A DNA stretch of 64,000 nt from positions 248,001-312,000 of the forward strand of contig JAGYIF010000002.1 of assembly GCA_018402735.1 (NCBI GenBank), given 5' to 3'. A model generated the notes under the pieces. That model saw nothing but the letters and a program-made list of their open reading frames with translations, had not been told where the DNA came from and searched no databases. Every line of letters begins with the position of its first letter. Position 1 is the stretch's first letter. Origin of the DNA: Pelagibacteraceae bacterium. GTDB taxonomy: Bacteria; Pseudomonadota; Alphaproteobacteria; Pelagibacterales; Pelagibacteraceae. Both the position numbers and the translations under genes were made by a program. Shown piece after piece: positions 18,478-27,032 of this stretch.

Positions 18478-19178
18478 TACTGACCCACATTCCAACGATA
18501 TCCACTTCCGTATCTTGTCTCTATAGCTGAAAAATCTTTATCTACTTTTTTAAATTTTTTTCTTATTCTTTTGACATGGCTATCAATAGTTCTATCCTCA
18601 ATGTCATTATTTTCTCTATAGGCAATAGTCATTAAATGAGATCTTTCTTTGATCACACCCGGTCTTTTGGCTAACTCGTATACTATCTGAAATTCTGTTG
18701 TAGTAAGCTTATCTGGAAGGGCTTGATTGTTCCAAGTACATTCTAGTTGTTCAGGATCTAATAATAACTTTCCTTGTTGAATTACATTTTTATTTGCAGG
18801 AATTTTTTGATCTTTTTTTCTTAACTGTACTTTAATACGCTCAATCAGAACTTTAATCGAAAATCCACCCGATTTTTTTACAAAATCATCAGCTCCTAAT
18901 TTTAAACCAAGCAATTCATCTACTTCTTCATCCTTAGATGTTAAAAAAATAATCGGTATATCTATTTTTTTTCTAAGTTTTTTTAAAAGTTCTTCACCAT
19001 TCATTCTTGGCATTTTAATATCGATCACTGCCAAATCTGGGGGTGATCTTGTAATTCCAATATAAGCGCTTTCACCATCTAAGTACGTTTGAACTTTAAA
19101 CCCTTCATTTTCTAGGGCCATAGAAACACTGGTTAATATATTTCTATCATCATCTACCAAGGCAATTATTTTATTCAT
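18477..19178 (-). CDS. chvI: OmpR-family response regulator, ChvI-like
   Basis: A 233-residue regulator with an N-terminal receiver domain ([17 protein letters not shown], phospho-acceptor Asp in [13 protein letters not shown]) and a C-terminal winged helix ([24 protein letters not shown]). The start and overall identity are typical of ChvI. One oddity is the switch region: after GADDFV comes KKSGGFS, where receivers normally have a conserved Lys-Pro. The Pro appears replaced by a three-residue SGG. Partner kinase is the next gene, coupled by TAATG. Confidence 0.88.
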   Translation of the reverse strand: MNKIIALVDDDRNILTSVSMALENEGFKVQTYLDGESAYIGITRSPPDLAVIDIKMPRMNGEELLKKLRKKIDIPIIFLTSKDEEVDELLGLKLGADDFVKKSGGFSIKVLIERIKVQLRKKDQKIPANKNVIQQGKLLLDPEQLECTWNNQALPDKLTTTEFQIVYELAKRPGVIKERSHLMTIAYRENNDIEDRTIDSHVKRIRKKFKKVDKDFSAIETRYGSGYRWNVGQ

Positions 19179-19225
19179 TTGTAAAAACCAATATAGTCAA
19201 AAAAAGTCAAAAAAAAGACTCCTAA

Positions 19226-22039
19226 TTAATGAGCCTCACTCCAATTTTTACCGCTTTTTATATCTACTGTGAGTGGAATGCTAAATTTCAAGAAGGGCTC
19301 TGACGCATTTTCCATTTCATAAGACACTTGTTTTTTGACATTAACTACGTCTTTTTCTTGGCACTCTAATAAAAGTTCATCGTGTACTTGTATCAGTAAA
19401 TTTGCACTAATATTTTTTTCTTCAATTTTATTGTCAATTTTTATCATTGCAAGCCTAAGCACATCAGCTGCAGTTCCTTGAATAGGAGCATTAATGCAGG
19501 CTCTTTCTTGAAAAGTTCTTAGTGTATGATTTTTATCATTAATATTTGGAAAGTGACATTTTCTATCAAATAAAGTTTTAACATAACCATTTTTTTTACA
19601 AAATTTTATTGTTTCATTCATAAATTCTTTTATCTCTGGAAACTTTGTAAAATATGATCTCAAAAAACTTTCAGCTTCTGTATTGCTGACTGATATTTGC
19701 TTTGCTAGTCCATAAGAAGATATGCCATAAATAATACCAAAATTAATTGCCTTAGCTTTTCTTCTCATATCTTCATCAACATCATGAATGGAAACGCCAA
19801 ATATTTGGCTAGCAGTCAAATTATGAATATCTTCTTTATTTAAAAAGGCTTTTTTTAACTCAGTAACATCTCCCATATGCGAAAGAATTCTCATCTCTAT
19901 TTGACTATAGTCAGCAGAAATAAGATTAGAATTTTTTTCTGGAATAAAAGCAGATCTTATCTCTTTTCCTTCAATATTTTTAATAGGTATATTTTGAAGA
20001 TTTGGATTTGCACTTGCTAATCTGCCAGTAGTTGTTGCCGCAAGCAAGAAAGAGGTATGAACTCTTTTAGTTTTATTATTTATATAAGTTGGAAGCGTAT
20101 CGGTATATGTATTTTTAAGTTTAGATTTTTGTCTCCAATTTAAGATTAGTTTTGGAAATTCATGTCCCTGATCAGCTAAATTTTCTAAAACCGATACATT
20201 AGTTGCTAGATTGCCTTTTTTAGTTTTTTTTGTTCCCGCAATTTTAAGTTTATCATAAATAATATCTCCCAATTGCTTTGGTGATGCTATATTAAATTCC
20301 TCTCCAGATATTTTGAAAATTTTCTTTTCAAGATTTTGAATTTCAATTTCAAATTTTTTAGATAATTTTCCTAAAATAGTTTGATCTATTTTAATTCCAT
20401 TGTTTTCCATTGAGGAGAGTATTTTTATCAAAGGTTTTTCCAAATTTTCATAAACGTTTAATACGTTTTCCCCAAATAATCTTTGTTCAAAAAATTCATA
20501 AAGTCTTAAAGTAACGTCTGCATCCTCACATGCATAATTTTTAGCTTGCTCAATATCTACAAGATCAAAAGTAACCTGGGCTTTTCCAATTCCTGCTACA
20601 TCTTTAAATGAGATAGTTTTGTGTTGAAGATGTATTTCAGATAATAGATCCATGTTGTGTCTATTTTTTCCTGCATCTAAAGCATAAGACATTAGCATTG
20701 TATCTTCCATTGAAGTCATTTTAATTCCGTACTTAAGAAAAATTCTATAATCATATTTAATATTTTGGCCAATTTTTTTAATAGTTGAGTCCTCTAAGTA
20801 AGGTTTAATAATTGACAAAACATCTTTTGAGTTAAGTTGTTTTTTGACAAGTGGATCTAATTTATTTTTATGCGCTAGTGGAATGTAAAATGCCTCGCCA
20901 ATTTTAAAAGAGAGAGAAATTCCAACAAGATCTGCTACCATGGTATCGAGAGAATTTGTTTCAGTGTCTATTGCAAACAATCCTCTTTCATCCGCTTTGC
21001 TCAGTATCTTTTCTAACTCTTGAATATTAATGACCAAAGAAAATTTGTTTTCACTGCTATCTATTGGCGAGGTAGAAATAATTTTTTTTTTTATTTCAGT
21101 TTTAGTTTCATTTTTTAAGGTAGAAGTTTTTTCATTTATAAAACTTCCATGATTTTCCTCTAATCTTGAAAAAAGCCTTGTAAATTCCATCTCTTTTAGA
21201 AACGTTAATATTTTATCTAGATTTAAAGGCTTTAAGATAAACTCATCTAATTCATTTGTAACGGGCACGTCTCTTTTTAAGGTAACTAGTTGTTTGCTTA
21301 TAAAAGCCTTCTCTCTATTATCGAGCAAAGCCTGCCTTCTTTTCGGCTGTTTAATAGTTGAAGCATTTTCCAAAAGATTTTCTAACGAACCAAATTGATT
21401 AATTAATTCTGCTGCCGTCTTAATTCCTATTCCCGGAACGCCGGGTATATTATCAGAAGAATCTCCAGCTAAAGACTGAACATCAATAACCTTTTCTGGA
21501 TACACCCCAAATTTTTCTTTGACTTCTTCTTTTCCAATATAATGCTCTTTCATTGCATCAAACATGAAAGTATTGTCATCAACTAATTGCATCAAATCTT
21601 TATCTGATGAAATAATTGTTACCTTTATATTTTTTTTTGATGCCTGTTCTTTGTAAGTAGCAATCAAATCATCTGCTTCATAATTTAATAATTCAATACT
21701 TGGAATATTAAAGGCTGTGACTGCTTTTCTTATATATTCAAATTGTGGTATTAGATCTTCGGGAGTATCATGCCGGTTTGCTTTATAATCTTTGTAAATG
21801 TCATTTCTAAAGTTTTTTCTAGCGCTATCAAAAATTACAGCTAAATGAGTGGGACGATCCTCTTTATCTAATGATCTTGCCTCTTCTAAGAATTTGTAAA
21901 GCATATTACAAAAACCACTTACCGCTCCTACAGGCAAACCATCACTTTTTCTCGTAAGAGGGGGCAAGGCATAATAAGCTCTAAAAATATAACCAGAACC
22001 ATCTATTAGATAAATGTGCTTTTTAGAGTTGTTCGTCAT
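19226..22039 (-). CDS. polA: DNA polymerase I
   Basis: Repair and Okazaki-fragment polymerase of about 937 residues with three domains: 5'-3' exonuclease (IYLIDGSGYIFRAYYALPP at the start, GDSSDNIPGVPGIG), an apparently active 3'-5' proofreading domain (FAIDTETNSLD), and the polymerase (SADYSQIEMRILSH, KAINFGIIYGIS, QVHDELLLEC). The start is placed at the ATG at 22039 because MTNNSKKHIYLIDGSG fits the family N-terminus; an in-frame start at 22081 would add 14 unconserved residues. It is divergent from the ABC ATPase gene. Confidence 0.95.
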   Translation of the reverse strand: MTNNSKKHIYLIDGSGYIFRAYYALPPLTRKSDGLPVGAVSGFCNMLYKFLEEARSLDKEDRPTHLAVIFDSARKNFRNDIYKDYKANRHDTPEDLIPQFEYIRKAVTAFNIPSIELLNYEADDLIATYKEQASKKNIKVTIISSDKDLMQLVDDNTFMFDAMKEHYIGKEEVKEKFGVYPEKVIDVQSLAGDSSDNIPGVPGIGIKTAAELINQFGSLENLLENASTIKQPKRRQALLDNREKAFISKQLVTLKRDVPVTNELDEFILKPLNLDKILTFLKEMEFTRLFSRLEENHGSFINEKTSTLKNETKTEIKKKIISTSPIDSSENKFSLVINIQELEKILSKADERGLFAIDTETNSLDTMVADLVGISLSFKIGEAFYIPLAHKNKLDPLVKKQLNSKDVLSIIKPYLEDSTIKKIGQNIKYDYRIFLKYGIKMTSMEDTMLMSYALDAGKNRHNMDLLSEIHLQHKTISFKDVAGIGKAQVTFDLVDIEQAKNYACEDADVTLRLYEFFEQRLFGENVLNVYENLEKPLIKILSSMENNGIKIDQTILGKLSKKFEIEIQNLEKKIFKISGEEFNIASPKQLGDIIYDKLKIAGTKKTKKGNLATNVSVLENLADQGHEFPKLILNWRQKSKLKNTYTDTLPTYINNKTKRVHTSFLLAATTTGRLASANPNLQNIPIKNIEGKEIRSAFIPEKNSNLISADYSQIEMRILSHMGDVTELKKAFLNKEDIHNLTASQIFGVSIHDVDEDMRRKAKAINFGIIYGISSYGLAKQISVSNTEAESFLRSYFTKFPEIKEFMNETIKFCKKNGYVKTLFDRKCHFPNINDKNHTLRTFQERACINAPIQGTAADVLRLAMIKIDNKIEEKNISANLLIQVHDELLLECQEKDVVNVKKQVSYEMENASEPFLKFSIPLTVDIKSGKNWSEAH

Positions 22040-22067
22040 AAAACTAATTTCTTTTATAGAAATTATT

Positions 22068-22090
22068 AAGTAATAATACAATTATTACTT
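22068..22090. promoter_or_regulatory. Perfect 10-bp inverted repeat at the polA / ABC ATPase divergent gap
   Basis: AAGTAATAAT and ATTATTACTT are exact reverse complements separated by ACA, and the repeat ends 1 bp before the ATG at 22092. It could be an operator for the ABC ATPase-bioY operon, or a hairpin over the start codon. No regulator is known for it from the sequence. It is not the BioR-type TTATAGATAA box. Confidence 0.4.
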
Positions 22091-22091
22091 C

Positions 22092-23024
22092 ATGAATAAA
22101 TCCATAGCGCTTCAAATAGAAAAACTTAGCAAATTTTATAAACTTAAAAATGGTAATTCTTTACAAGCTCTAAGCAATGTTAGCTTGGATGTTAAACAGG
22201 GAGAAATTTTTGGCTTACTTGGTCCTAATGGTGCTGGTAAATCTACTTTGATTAATATTTTGGCAGGAACAGTTATTAAATCAGAAGGTAGTGTAAAAGT
22301 TTGGGGCTTTGATTTAGATTTAAATCCAAGACAGGTAAGAGCATCTATAGGAATAGTTCCTCAAGAAATAAATGTAGATCCGTTTTTTACTCCTCGAAGA
22401 CTATTAGAAATTCAAGCTGGCTTGTATGGTGTAGCAAAAAAAGACAGAATTACAGATAAGATATTAGAGTTGACTAGTCTAACGGATAAAGCCAACGCCT
22501 ATATGCGTTCACTTTCTGGAGGTATGAAAAGAAGATTGCTGGTTGCTAAGGCAATGGTGCATCAACCACCTATATTAATATTAGACGAACCAACGGCTGG
22601 TGTGGATGTTGATCTAAGACAAAAACTTTTAGAAAATGTTAAAGAGCTTAATAGGCAGGGAGTAACTATTATTTTAACAACTCATTATTTACAAGAGGCG
22701 GAGGAGCTCTGCGATCGAATAGCAATCATTAATCATGGAAAAATTGTAGCATTGGATAAAACTGAAAATTTACTATCCGAAATACATTTGAAAAAAATAA
22801 AATTTAAAATAAAAAATTTTAAAAATATAGGTGACAAACTTGCAGATAATCTTCCAATTGAATATTCAAAAAATAATGAAATATCTATTAAATATGACAA
22901 AACAATCGTAAATATTGAGGACATCATTTTTAAAATAAAAGAAAAAGGTCTTGAAATTCAAGATATAATGACCGAAGATGCCGACTTAGAGGATGTATTT
23001 TTAAAATTAACAAACGAACAATGA
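22092..23024 (+). CDS. ABC transporter ATP-binding protein
   Basis: An ATPase subunit of 310 residues of the ABC-2/CcmA/YadG class. Walker A GLLGPNGAGKSTLIN, signature LSGGMKRRLLVAKAM and Walker B ILILDEPTAGVD are intact, with TTHYLQEAEELCDRIAI after it. A C-terminal extension of about 70 residues follows the ATPase core, as in drug or polysaccharide exporters. No ABC-2 permease lies beside it. Instead its stop overlaps the bioY start by 4 nt. It may energise an unlinked permease. Confidence 0.88.
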   Translation: MNKSIALQIEKLSKFYKLKNGNSLQALSNVSLDVKQGEIFGLLGPNGAGKSTLINILAGTVIKSEGSVKVWGFDLDLNPRQVRASIGIVPQEINVDPFFTPRRLLEIQAGLYGVAKKDRITDKILELTSLTDKANAYMRSLSGGMKRRLLVAKAMVHQPPILILDEPTAGVDVDLRQKLLENVKELNRQGVTIILTTHYLQEAEELCDRIAIINHGKIVALDKTENLLSEIHLKKIKFKIKNFKNIGDKLADNLPIEYSKNNEISIKYDKTIVNIEDIIFKIKEKGLEIQDIMTEDADLEDVFLKLTNEQ

Positions 23025-23593
23025 TTGAACTTAAATTATTAGATAAAAAAATTATAAACAAAACAATTTTTTATGTTTTGCTAATTTTTGCATCAACCTG
23101 TTTACTTGCAATTTCTTCTAAAATAAAAATTCCATTTTATCCTGTACCAATGACCATGCAAACTTTGGTTGTTTTAAGCATTGGAATAACTTTTGGCCCA
23201 AGATTAGGGCTGGTGGCTCTTTCTGCTTATTTGTTGGAGGGTGCAATGGGAATTCCAGTTTTTGCTGGAACGCCAGAAAAGGGATTGGGGCTTGCTTATA
23301 TACTAGGACCAACCGGAGGTTACTTGATTGGATATATAATAAGTGCTTTTTTAGCTGGAACAATAGATTTTAACAAACCAATTCACAAAAGATTTACTTT
23401 TTTAATTATAGCTATTTCGCCAATATATATTTTGGGAATAGTTTGGCTTGGAATTTTATTTGGTTTTAACAAACCATTAATAGATTGGGGCTTAAATCCA
23501 TTTATTTTAGCAGAAATATTTAAATTGCTAATACTAAGTATTTTAATTCCAAAGTTATTACTATTTAGAAAAATAATTTCAAGTAAATTGTAG
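23021..23593 (+). CDS. bioY: Biotin transporter S-component BioY
   Basis: A 190-residue integral membrane protein with about six helices, including PVPMTMQTLVVLSIGITFGPRLG and EGAMGIPVFAG, the conserved BioY core. BioY takes up biotin alone or with the ECF partners BioM and BioN. Neither partner is nearby, so it is a solitary BioY or uses shared ECF parts elsewhere. Its start overlaps the end of the ABC ATPase gene. No biotin synthesis genes are seen here, so the cell may scavenge biotin (inference). Confidence 0.9.
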   Translation: MIELKLLDKKIINKTIFYVLLIFASTCLLAISSKIKIPFYPVPMTMQTLVVLSIGITFGPRLGLVALSAYLLEGAMGIPVFAGTPEKGLGLAYILGPTGGYLIGYIISAFLAGTIDFNKPIHKRFTFLIIAISPIYILGIVWLGILFGFNKPLIDWGLNPFILAEIFKLLILSILIPKLLLFRKIISSKL

Positions 23594-23597
23594 ATTT

Positions 23598-24044
23598 TTG
23601 AATTTTACTTTCAATCATTTCGAGGGGCTTTGGAAAGTAAAAAGAAATATAAGTCCAAATACATGTGCCAATGGACTTGCACATATTATTAAAAATAAAA
23701 ATTCTGAACTGGTTTTTAAAGAAAAATTTTTAACTAGCCTCGATAAAAAAAATATTATTTTTGGCGAAAATCAATATTTAATTGAAATAAAAAACAAAGA
23801 ACTGCATTTTATTTTTAAATCAGGACCAAGATTAGGAACAATATTTCAAAAGTTTAGAATGAATACGATAAGTAATAGTTCTTTATATTTTTGTTTAAAA
23901 GATACTTATCAAACAACTCTATTCTGGATTAATCAAAACTATTTTCGAATAACTCACAAAATTAAAGGAAAAAATAAAAACTTATTTATTAGTAGTCATT
24001 ATTATAAAACTAATAATATTAATTTATTTAATAAATTTATTTAG
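23598..24044 (+). CDS. DUF6314-like protein
   Basis: A soluble, lysine- and asparagine-rich protein of 148 residues. The start FNHFEGLWKVKRNISP and the later pattern of beta strands (NKELHFIFKSGPRLGTIF, CLKDTYQTTLFW) resemble DUF6314, a lipocalin-like domain of unknown function. No ATG fits: the frame is closed by a stop at 23574, and TTG at 23598 is the only plausible start, 4 nt after the bioY stop. It overlaps the convergent regA by 8 bp. The family call is from memory of the pattern. Confidence 0.6.
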   Translation: MNFTFNHFEGLWKVKRNISPNTCANGLAHIIKNKNSELVFKEKFLTSLDKKNIIFGENQYLIEIKNKELHFIFKSGPRLGTIFQKFRMNTISNSSLYFCLKDTYQTTLFWINQNYFRITHKIKGKNKNLFISSHYYKTNNINLFNKFI

Positions 24045-24603
24045 GTGATCTTTTAGAAAGAATTCTTTGTAATGTTCTTCTGTGCATTTTAAGTCTTCTT
24101 GCTGTTTCAGAAACATTTCTATTGCATAATTCAAATACTCTTTGAATATGCTCCCATTTAACTCTATCAGCAGACATTGGATTTTCTGGTGGCGCAGCCT
24201 TTTTATCTGGTGCTGCTAATAAAGCGGCTTCAACTGCATCTGCATCTGCTGGTTTTGAGATGTAATCTATTGCTCCTGCTTTGACTGCAGCTACGGCAGT
24301 TGGTAAATTTCCATAGCCCGTAAGCATTACGATCCTACTATCTCGTTTAATCTTATGAATCTCATCCACCACATCTAAACCATTGCCGTCTAAAAGCCTT
24401 AGATCAATCACCGCAAAGGTTGGGGGGCTCTTTTTAACCAAAATATTTGCCTCCTCAACTCCTTTTGCCAAAACAACTTTAAAGCCTTTGCTTTCCATGG
24501 CTCTTCCAAGTCTAAGCCTAAATGGATCATCATCATCGACGATGAGCAAGGTTTTGTCCTCAAAATCGCTTATTTTTAGGGAGTTATTGTTAAGTTTCAT
24601 CAT
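24037..24603 (-). CDS. regA: Response regulator RegA/PrrA/ActR
   Basis: A 188-residue redox response regulator with a receiver domain (LIVDDDDPFRLRLGRAM, phospho-acceptor D67 in FAVIDLRLLDGNG, KPADADAVEAAL), a proline-rich linker and a Fis-type HTH (RNVSETARRLKMHRRTLQRI). This C-terminus is nearly invariant in the RegA family. Its kinase RegB is encoded about 4.4 kb away on the same strand, beyond the polyamine operon; no senC gene is seen. Start codons at 24603 and 24600 are both possible. Confidence 0.94.
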   Translation of the reverse strand: MMKLNNNSLKISDFEDKTLLIVDDDDPFRLRLGRAMESKGFKVVLAKGVEEANILVKKSPPTFAVIDLRLLDGNGLDVVDEIHKIKRDSRIVMLTGYGNLPTAVAAVKAGAIDYISKPADADAVEAALLAAPDKKAAPPENPMSADRVKWEHIQRVFELCNRNVSETARRLKMHRRTLQRILSKRSPK

Positions 24604-24614
24604 CTATATATAGA
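24587..24614 (+). promoter_or_regulatory. Possible promoter of the polyamine operon
   Basis: TTGTTA at 24587-24592 and TATAGA at 24609-24614 with 16-bp spacing, overlapping the first codons of regA. Transcription would begin near 24621, just ahead of the leader's outer stem at 24626. Each hexamer matches consensus at about 4 of 6 positions, so this is tentative. Confidence 0.35.
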
Positions 24615-24625
24615 CACGAATTGTA

Positions 24626-24703
24626 TATTCACAAGGTTTAATTTTTTTCAAAACTCTCGTCGTAACCCAGGAGGAAAAATTAAAAAAAAATATTTTGTGA
24701 ATA
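24626..24703 (+). ncRNA. Structured leader of the ornithine decarboxylase operon, speF-motif-like
   Basis: Within the 207-bp gap before the decarboxylase gene, the outer arms TATTCACAA (24626-24634) and TTGTGAATA (24695-24703) pair perfectly. An inner stem pairs TTTAATTTTT (24637-24646) with AAAAATTAAA (24675-24684). The loop holds an unusually GC-rich stretch, CTCTCGTCGTAACCCAGGAG, from 24654. Rfam's speF motif is a known alphaproteobacterial structured RNA upstream of ornithine decarboxylase genes, so the position fits. Identity with the motif's consensus is recalled, not checked. A T-run (24705-24710) directly follows the outer stem. Confidence 0.55.
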
Positions 24704-24749
24704 CTTTTTTGCTTTACATTAATTAAAAATAACCTTAATTGCGGAATCA

Positions 24750-24780
24750 AGATGGCTTTTTTAATTAAAATTTAATTAGC
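24750..24780 (+). promoter_or_regulatory. Second hairpin in the leader, just before the decarboxylase ribosome binding site
   Basis: TGGCT...TAATTA and TAATTAGCC around 24750-24780 can form a hairpin with a four-T bulge, ending about 14 nt before the GAGAGG site. It may be the expression platform of the leader or simply AT-rich chance pairing. Confidence 0.3.
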
Positions 24781-24810
24781 CGACTAGTAACTAACGAGAG
24801 GTTTTATGAG

Positions 24811-25989
24811 ATGGCAAAATTTCAGTCTGTTGACGAGTTGGTCAAAGCTACAAGACCAGTAAATCCAGTTTACTGTATTCGAAAAGAAAGTATTCAAACA
24901 GCTTCCAAGTGGTTTGTTCAGAATTTTCCAGGTACAACGTTGTATGCTGTTAAATGCAATCCTAATGAACAAGTTTTACAAACTATATTTGAAAGTGGTG
25001 TAAAAAATTTCGACACTGCTTCTTTAGAAGAAATTAAATTAGTAAAAAAAATTCTTCCGGATGCAAAAGCCTATTTCATGCATACAGTTAAAAGCAAGGA
25101 AAGTATTTATGAAGCTTACTTTAATTATGGAGTGAGAGATTTTTCATTTGATACTAAATTTGAATTAGAAAAAATTCTAGAAGTTACTAATCGGGCTAGC
25201 GATCTAACTCTTTACTTAAGAATAGCTATTTCAAACGAACATGCTGAAATTGATTTATCAAAAAAATTTGGTGCCACAATTCCAGAGGCCGTTAATTTAT
25301 TAAAAAGTGCTAAAGAAATTGCTCAAAAAGTTGGCGTTAGTTTCCATGTAGGATCTCAGTGTATGCATCCTGTGTCTTATGCCAAAGCAATAAAAGACAT
25401 TGGAACACTAATTAAGAAAGCAGAAATTATACCTGACATAATTAATGTTGGTGGAGGATTTCCTTCTACTTATCCAGATTTATATCCACGACCATGGAGT
25501 GAATATATAAACGAAATTAAAAATGGATTTGAAAAATTAAACTTACCGGATACTACACAATTAATTTGTGAGCCTGGTAGAGCTTTGGTTGCGGAAAGTG
25601 GCTCTACTGTTGTTAGAGTAGAACTTAGAAAAAAACAAATTTTATATATCAATGATGGAACTTATGGATCATTATTTGATGCTGGGACGCCAAGCTTTAT
25701 TTTTCCAACAAGAATGATTCAAGTAGAAAAATCTTTTTCTAAAAGATTGACTCCTTTTAGTTTTTACGGACCAACATGTGATGGTATTGATTTTATGAAA
25801 GGCCCTTTTTTATTACCAAATAATATTAAAGAAGGTGACTATATTGAAATTGGCCAGCTTGGAGCTTACGGAATAAGTTTGAGAACACAGTTCAATGGCT
25901 TTTATTCAAATGAAATTCACGAAGTTTCTGATAAGCCTATCATGTCTATTTTTGAGGAAGAGACGAATAGCAACTATTTAGTAGCTTAG
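24811..25989 (+). CDS. Ornithine (or related) decarboxylase, fold type III PLP enzyme
   Basis: Alanine-racemase-fold decarboxylase of 392 residues. The PLP lysine is K48 in TLYAVKCNP. Other marks are FHVGSQCMHP, NVGGGFPSTYP, CEPGRALVAESG and the active-site GPTCDGIDFM with the catalytic Cys. These fit the ornithine or lysine/ornithine decarboxylase group and give putrescine or cadaverine. The downstream agmatine genes leave arginine as a possible substrate. A good ribosome site (GAGAGG, 24796-24801) precedes the ATG. It is first in a four-gene polyamine operon behind a structured leader. Confidence 0.85.
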   Translation: MAKFQSVDELVKATRPVNPVYCIRKESIQTASKWFVQNFPGTTLYAVKCNPNEQVLQTIFESGVKNFDTASLEEIKLVKKILPDAKAYFMHTVKSKESIYEAYFNYGVRDFSFDTKFELEKILEVTNRASDLTLYLRIAISNEHAEIDLSKKFGATIPEAVNLLKSAKEIAQKVGVSFHVGSQCMHPVSYAKAIKDIGTLIKKAEIIPDIINVGGGFPSTYPDLYPRPWSEYINEIKNGFEKLNLPDTTQLICEPGRALVAESGSTVVRVELRKKQILYINDGTYGSLFDAGTPSFIFPTRMIQVEKSFSKRLTPFSFYGPTCDGIDFMKGPFLLPNNIKEGDYIEIGQLGAYGISLRTQFNGFYSNEIHEVSDKPIMSIFEEETNSNYLVA

Positions 25990-26006
25990 TTTAATAACAA
26001 AACATT

Positions 26007-27032
26007 ATGGGACATAATAAATCTAGCTTTTTATCAACTGCTGTAGAACACATTGATATCACTTCTTTTGATGCAAGACCTATCATCAACTCTATGTCGA
26101 AAATGTCTTTTACATCAAGAGAGACAGGAAATGCTGCAAAAATATTTAACGAAATGGTTAATGATAAGGACTGCACGATATTTCTAACATTGGCAGGGTC
26201 AACTTCTGCTGGTGGCTGTATGCAGTTATATTCTGACTTAATTAAATACAACATGGTAGATGCTATTGTATCAACTGGAGCTTCAATAATTGATATGGAT
26301 TTTTTTGAAGCCCTTGGATTTAAGCATTACCAGGGAAATCAATTTCAAGACGACAACGTATTAAGAGAAAATTATATAGATAGAATTTATGATACCTATA
26401 TTGATGAGGATGAACTTCAATCTTGTGATAAAACAATTTGCGAAGTAGCAAACTCTCTTGCTCCAAAACCTTACACTTCTCGAGAATTTATTTGGGAATT
26501 AGGAAAGTACTTAAAAAAAAATTCAAAGAAAAAAGGATCATTAATAGAGACTGCTTATGATCATGGAGTGCCAATTTTTTGTCCTGCATTCACAGATAGT
26601 TCAGCTGGCTTTGGTTTGGTAATGCATCAAGAACAAAACCCAGAAAATCATTTAACGATAGACTCAATCAGAGAGTTTAGAGAACTTACTGAAATTAAAA
26701 TTCAATCAAAAAACTCTGGATTATTTATGATTGGGGGAGGTGTTCCAAAAAACTTTATTCAAGATACAGTTATATGTGCAGAACTTTTGGGTAAAGAAGT
26801 TGAGATGCACAAATATGCAATTCAAATTACCGTTGCGGATTCTAGAGATGGTGCTTGTAGTAGTTCAACATTAAAAGAAGCAAGTTCATGGGGGAAAGTT
26901 GATACGAGCAAAGAACAAATGGTTTTTGCTGAAGCAACTAGTGTTTTGCCTCTAATAGCTAGCGATGCTTATCACCGCATGAACTGGAAAAATAGACCGA
27001 GAAGAAATTATTCCAATATATTCAAAAAATGA
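26007..27032 (+). CDS. Deoxyhypusine-synthase-like protein, possible homospermidine synthase
   Basis: A 341-residue member of the deoxyhypusine synthase family. It has the NAD-binding pattern TLAGSTSAGGCMQ, STGASIIDMD, FCPAFTDSSAGFG and MIGGGVPKNF. The lysine that carries the aminobutyl group in eukaryotic enzymes is kept: K297 in EASSWGKV. Bacteria have no eIF5A to hypusinate, so related bacterial proteins are thought to transfer the aminobutyl group to small polyamines, making homospermidine. Its place directly after the decarboxylase supports that. It overlaps the next gene by 4 nt. Confidence 0.85.
   Translation: MGHNKSSFLSTAVEHIDITSFDARPIINSMSKMSFTSRETGNAAKIFNEMVNDKDCTIFLTLAGSTSAGGCMQLYSDLIKYNMVDAIVSTGASIIDMDFFEALGFKHYQGNQFQDDNVLRENYIDRIYDTYIDEDELQSCDKTICEVANSLAPKPYTSREFIWELGKYLKKNSKKKGSLIETAYDHGVPIFCPAFTDSSAGFGLVMHQEQNPENHLTIDSIREFRELTEIKIQSKNSGLFMIGGGVPKNFIQDTVICAELLGKEVEMHKYAIQITVADSRDGACSSSTLKEASSWGKVDTSKEQMVFAEATSVLPLIASDAYHRMNWKNRPRRNYSNIFKK

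Noticed and set aside
24626-24703. The two TATTCACA-like arms as DnaA boxes
   Set aside because: Each differs by one base from TTATNCACA, but they form a stem with a second nested stem inside it, which is better explained as leader RNA.
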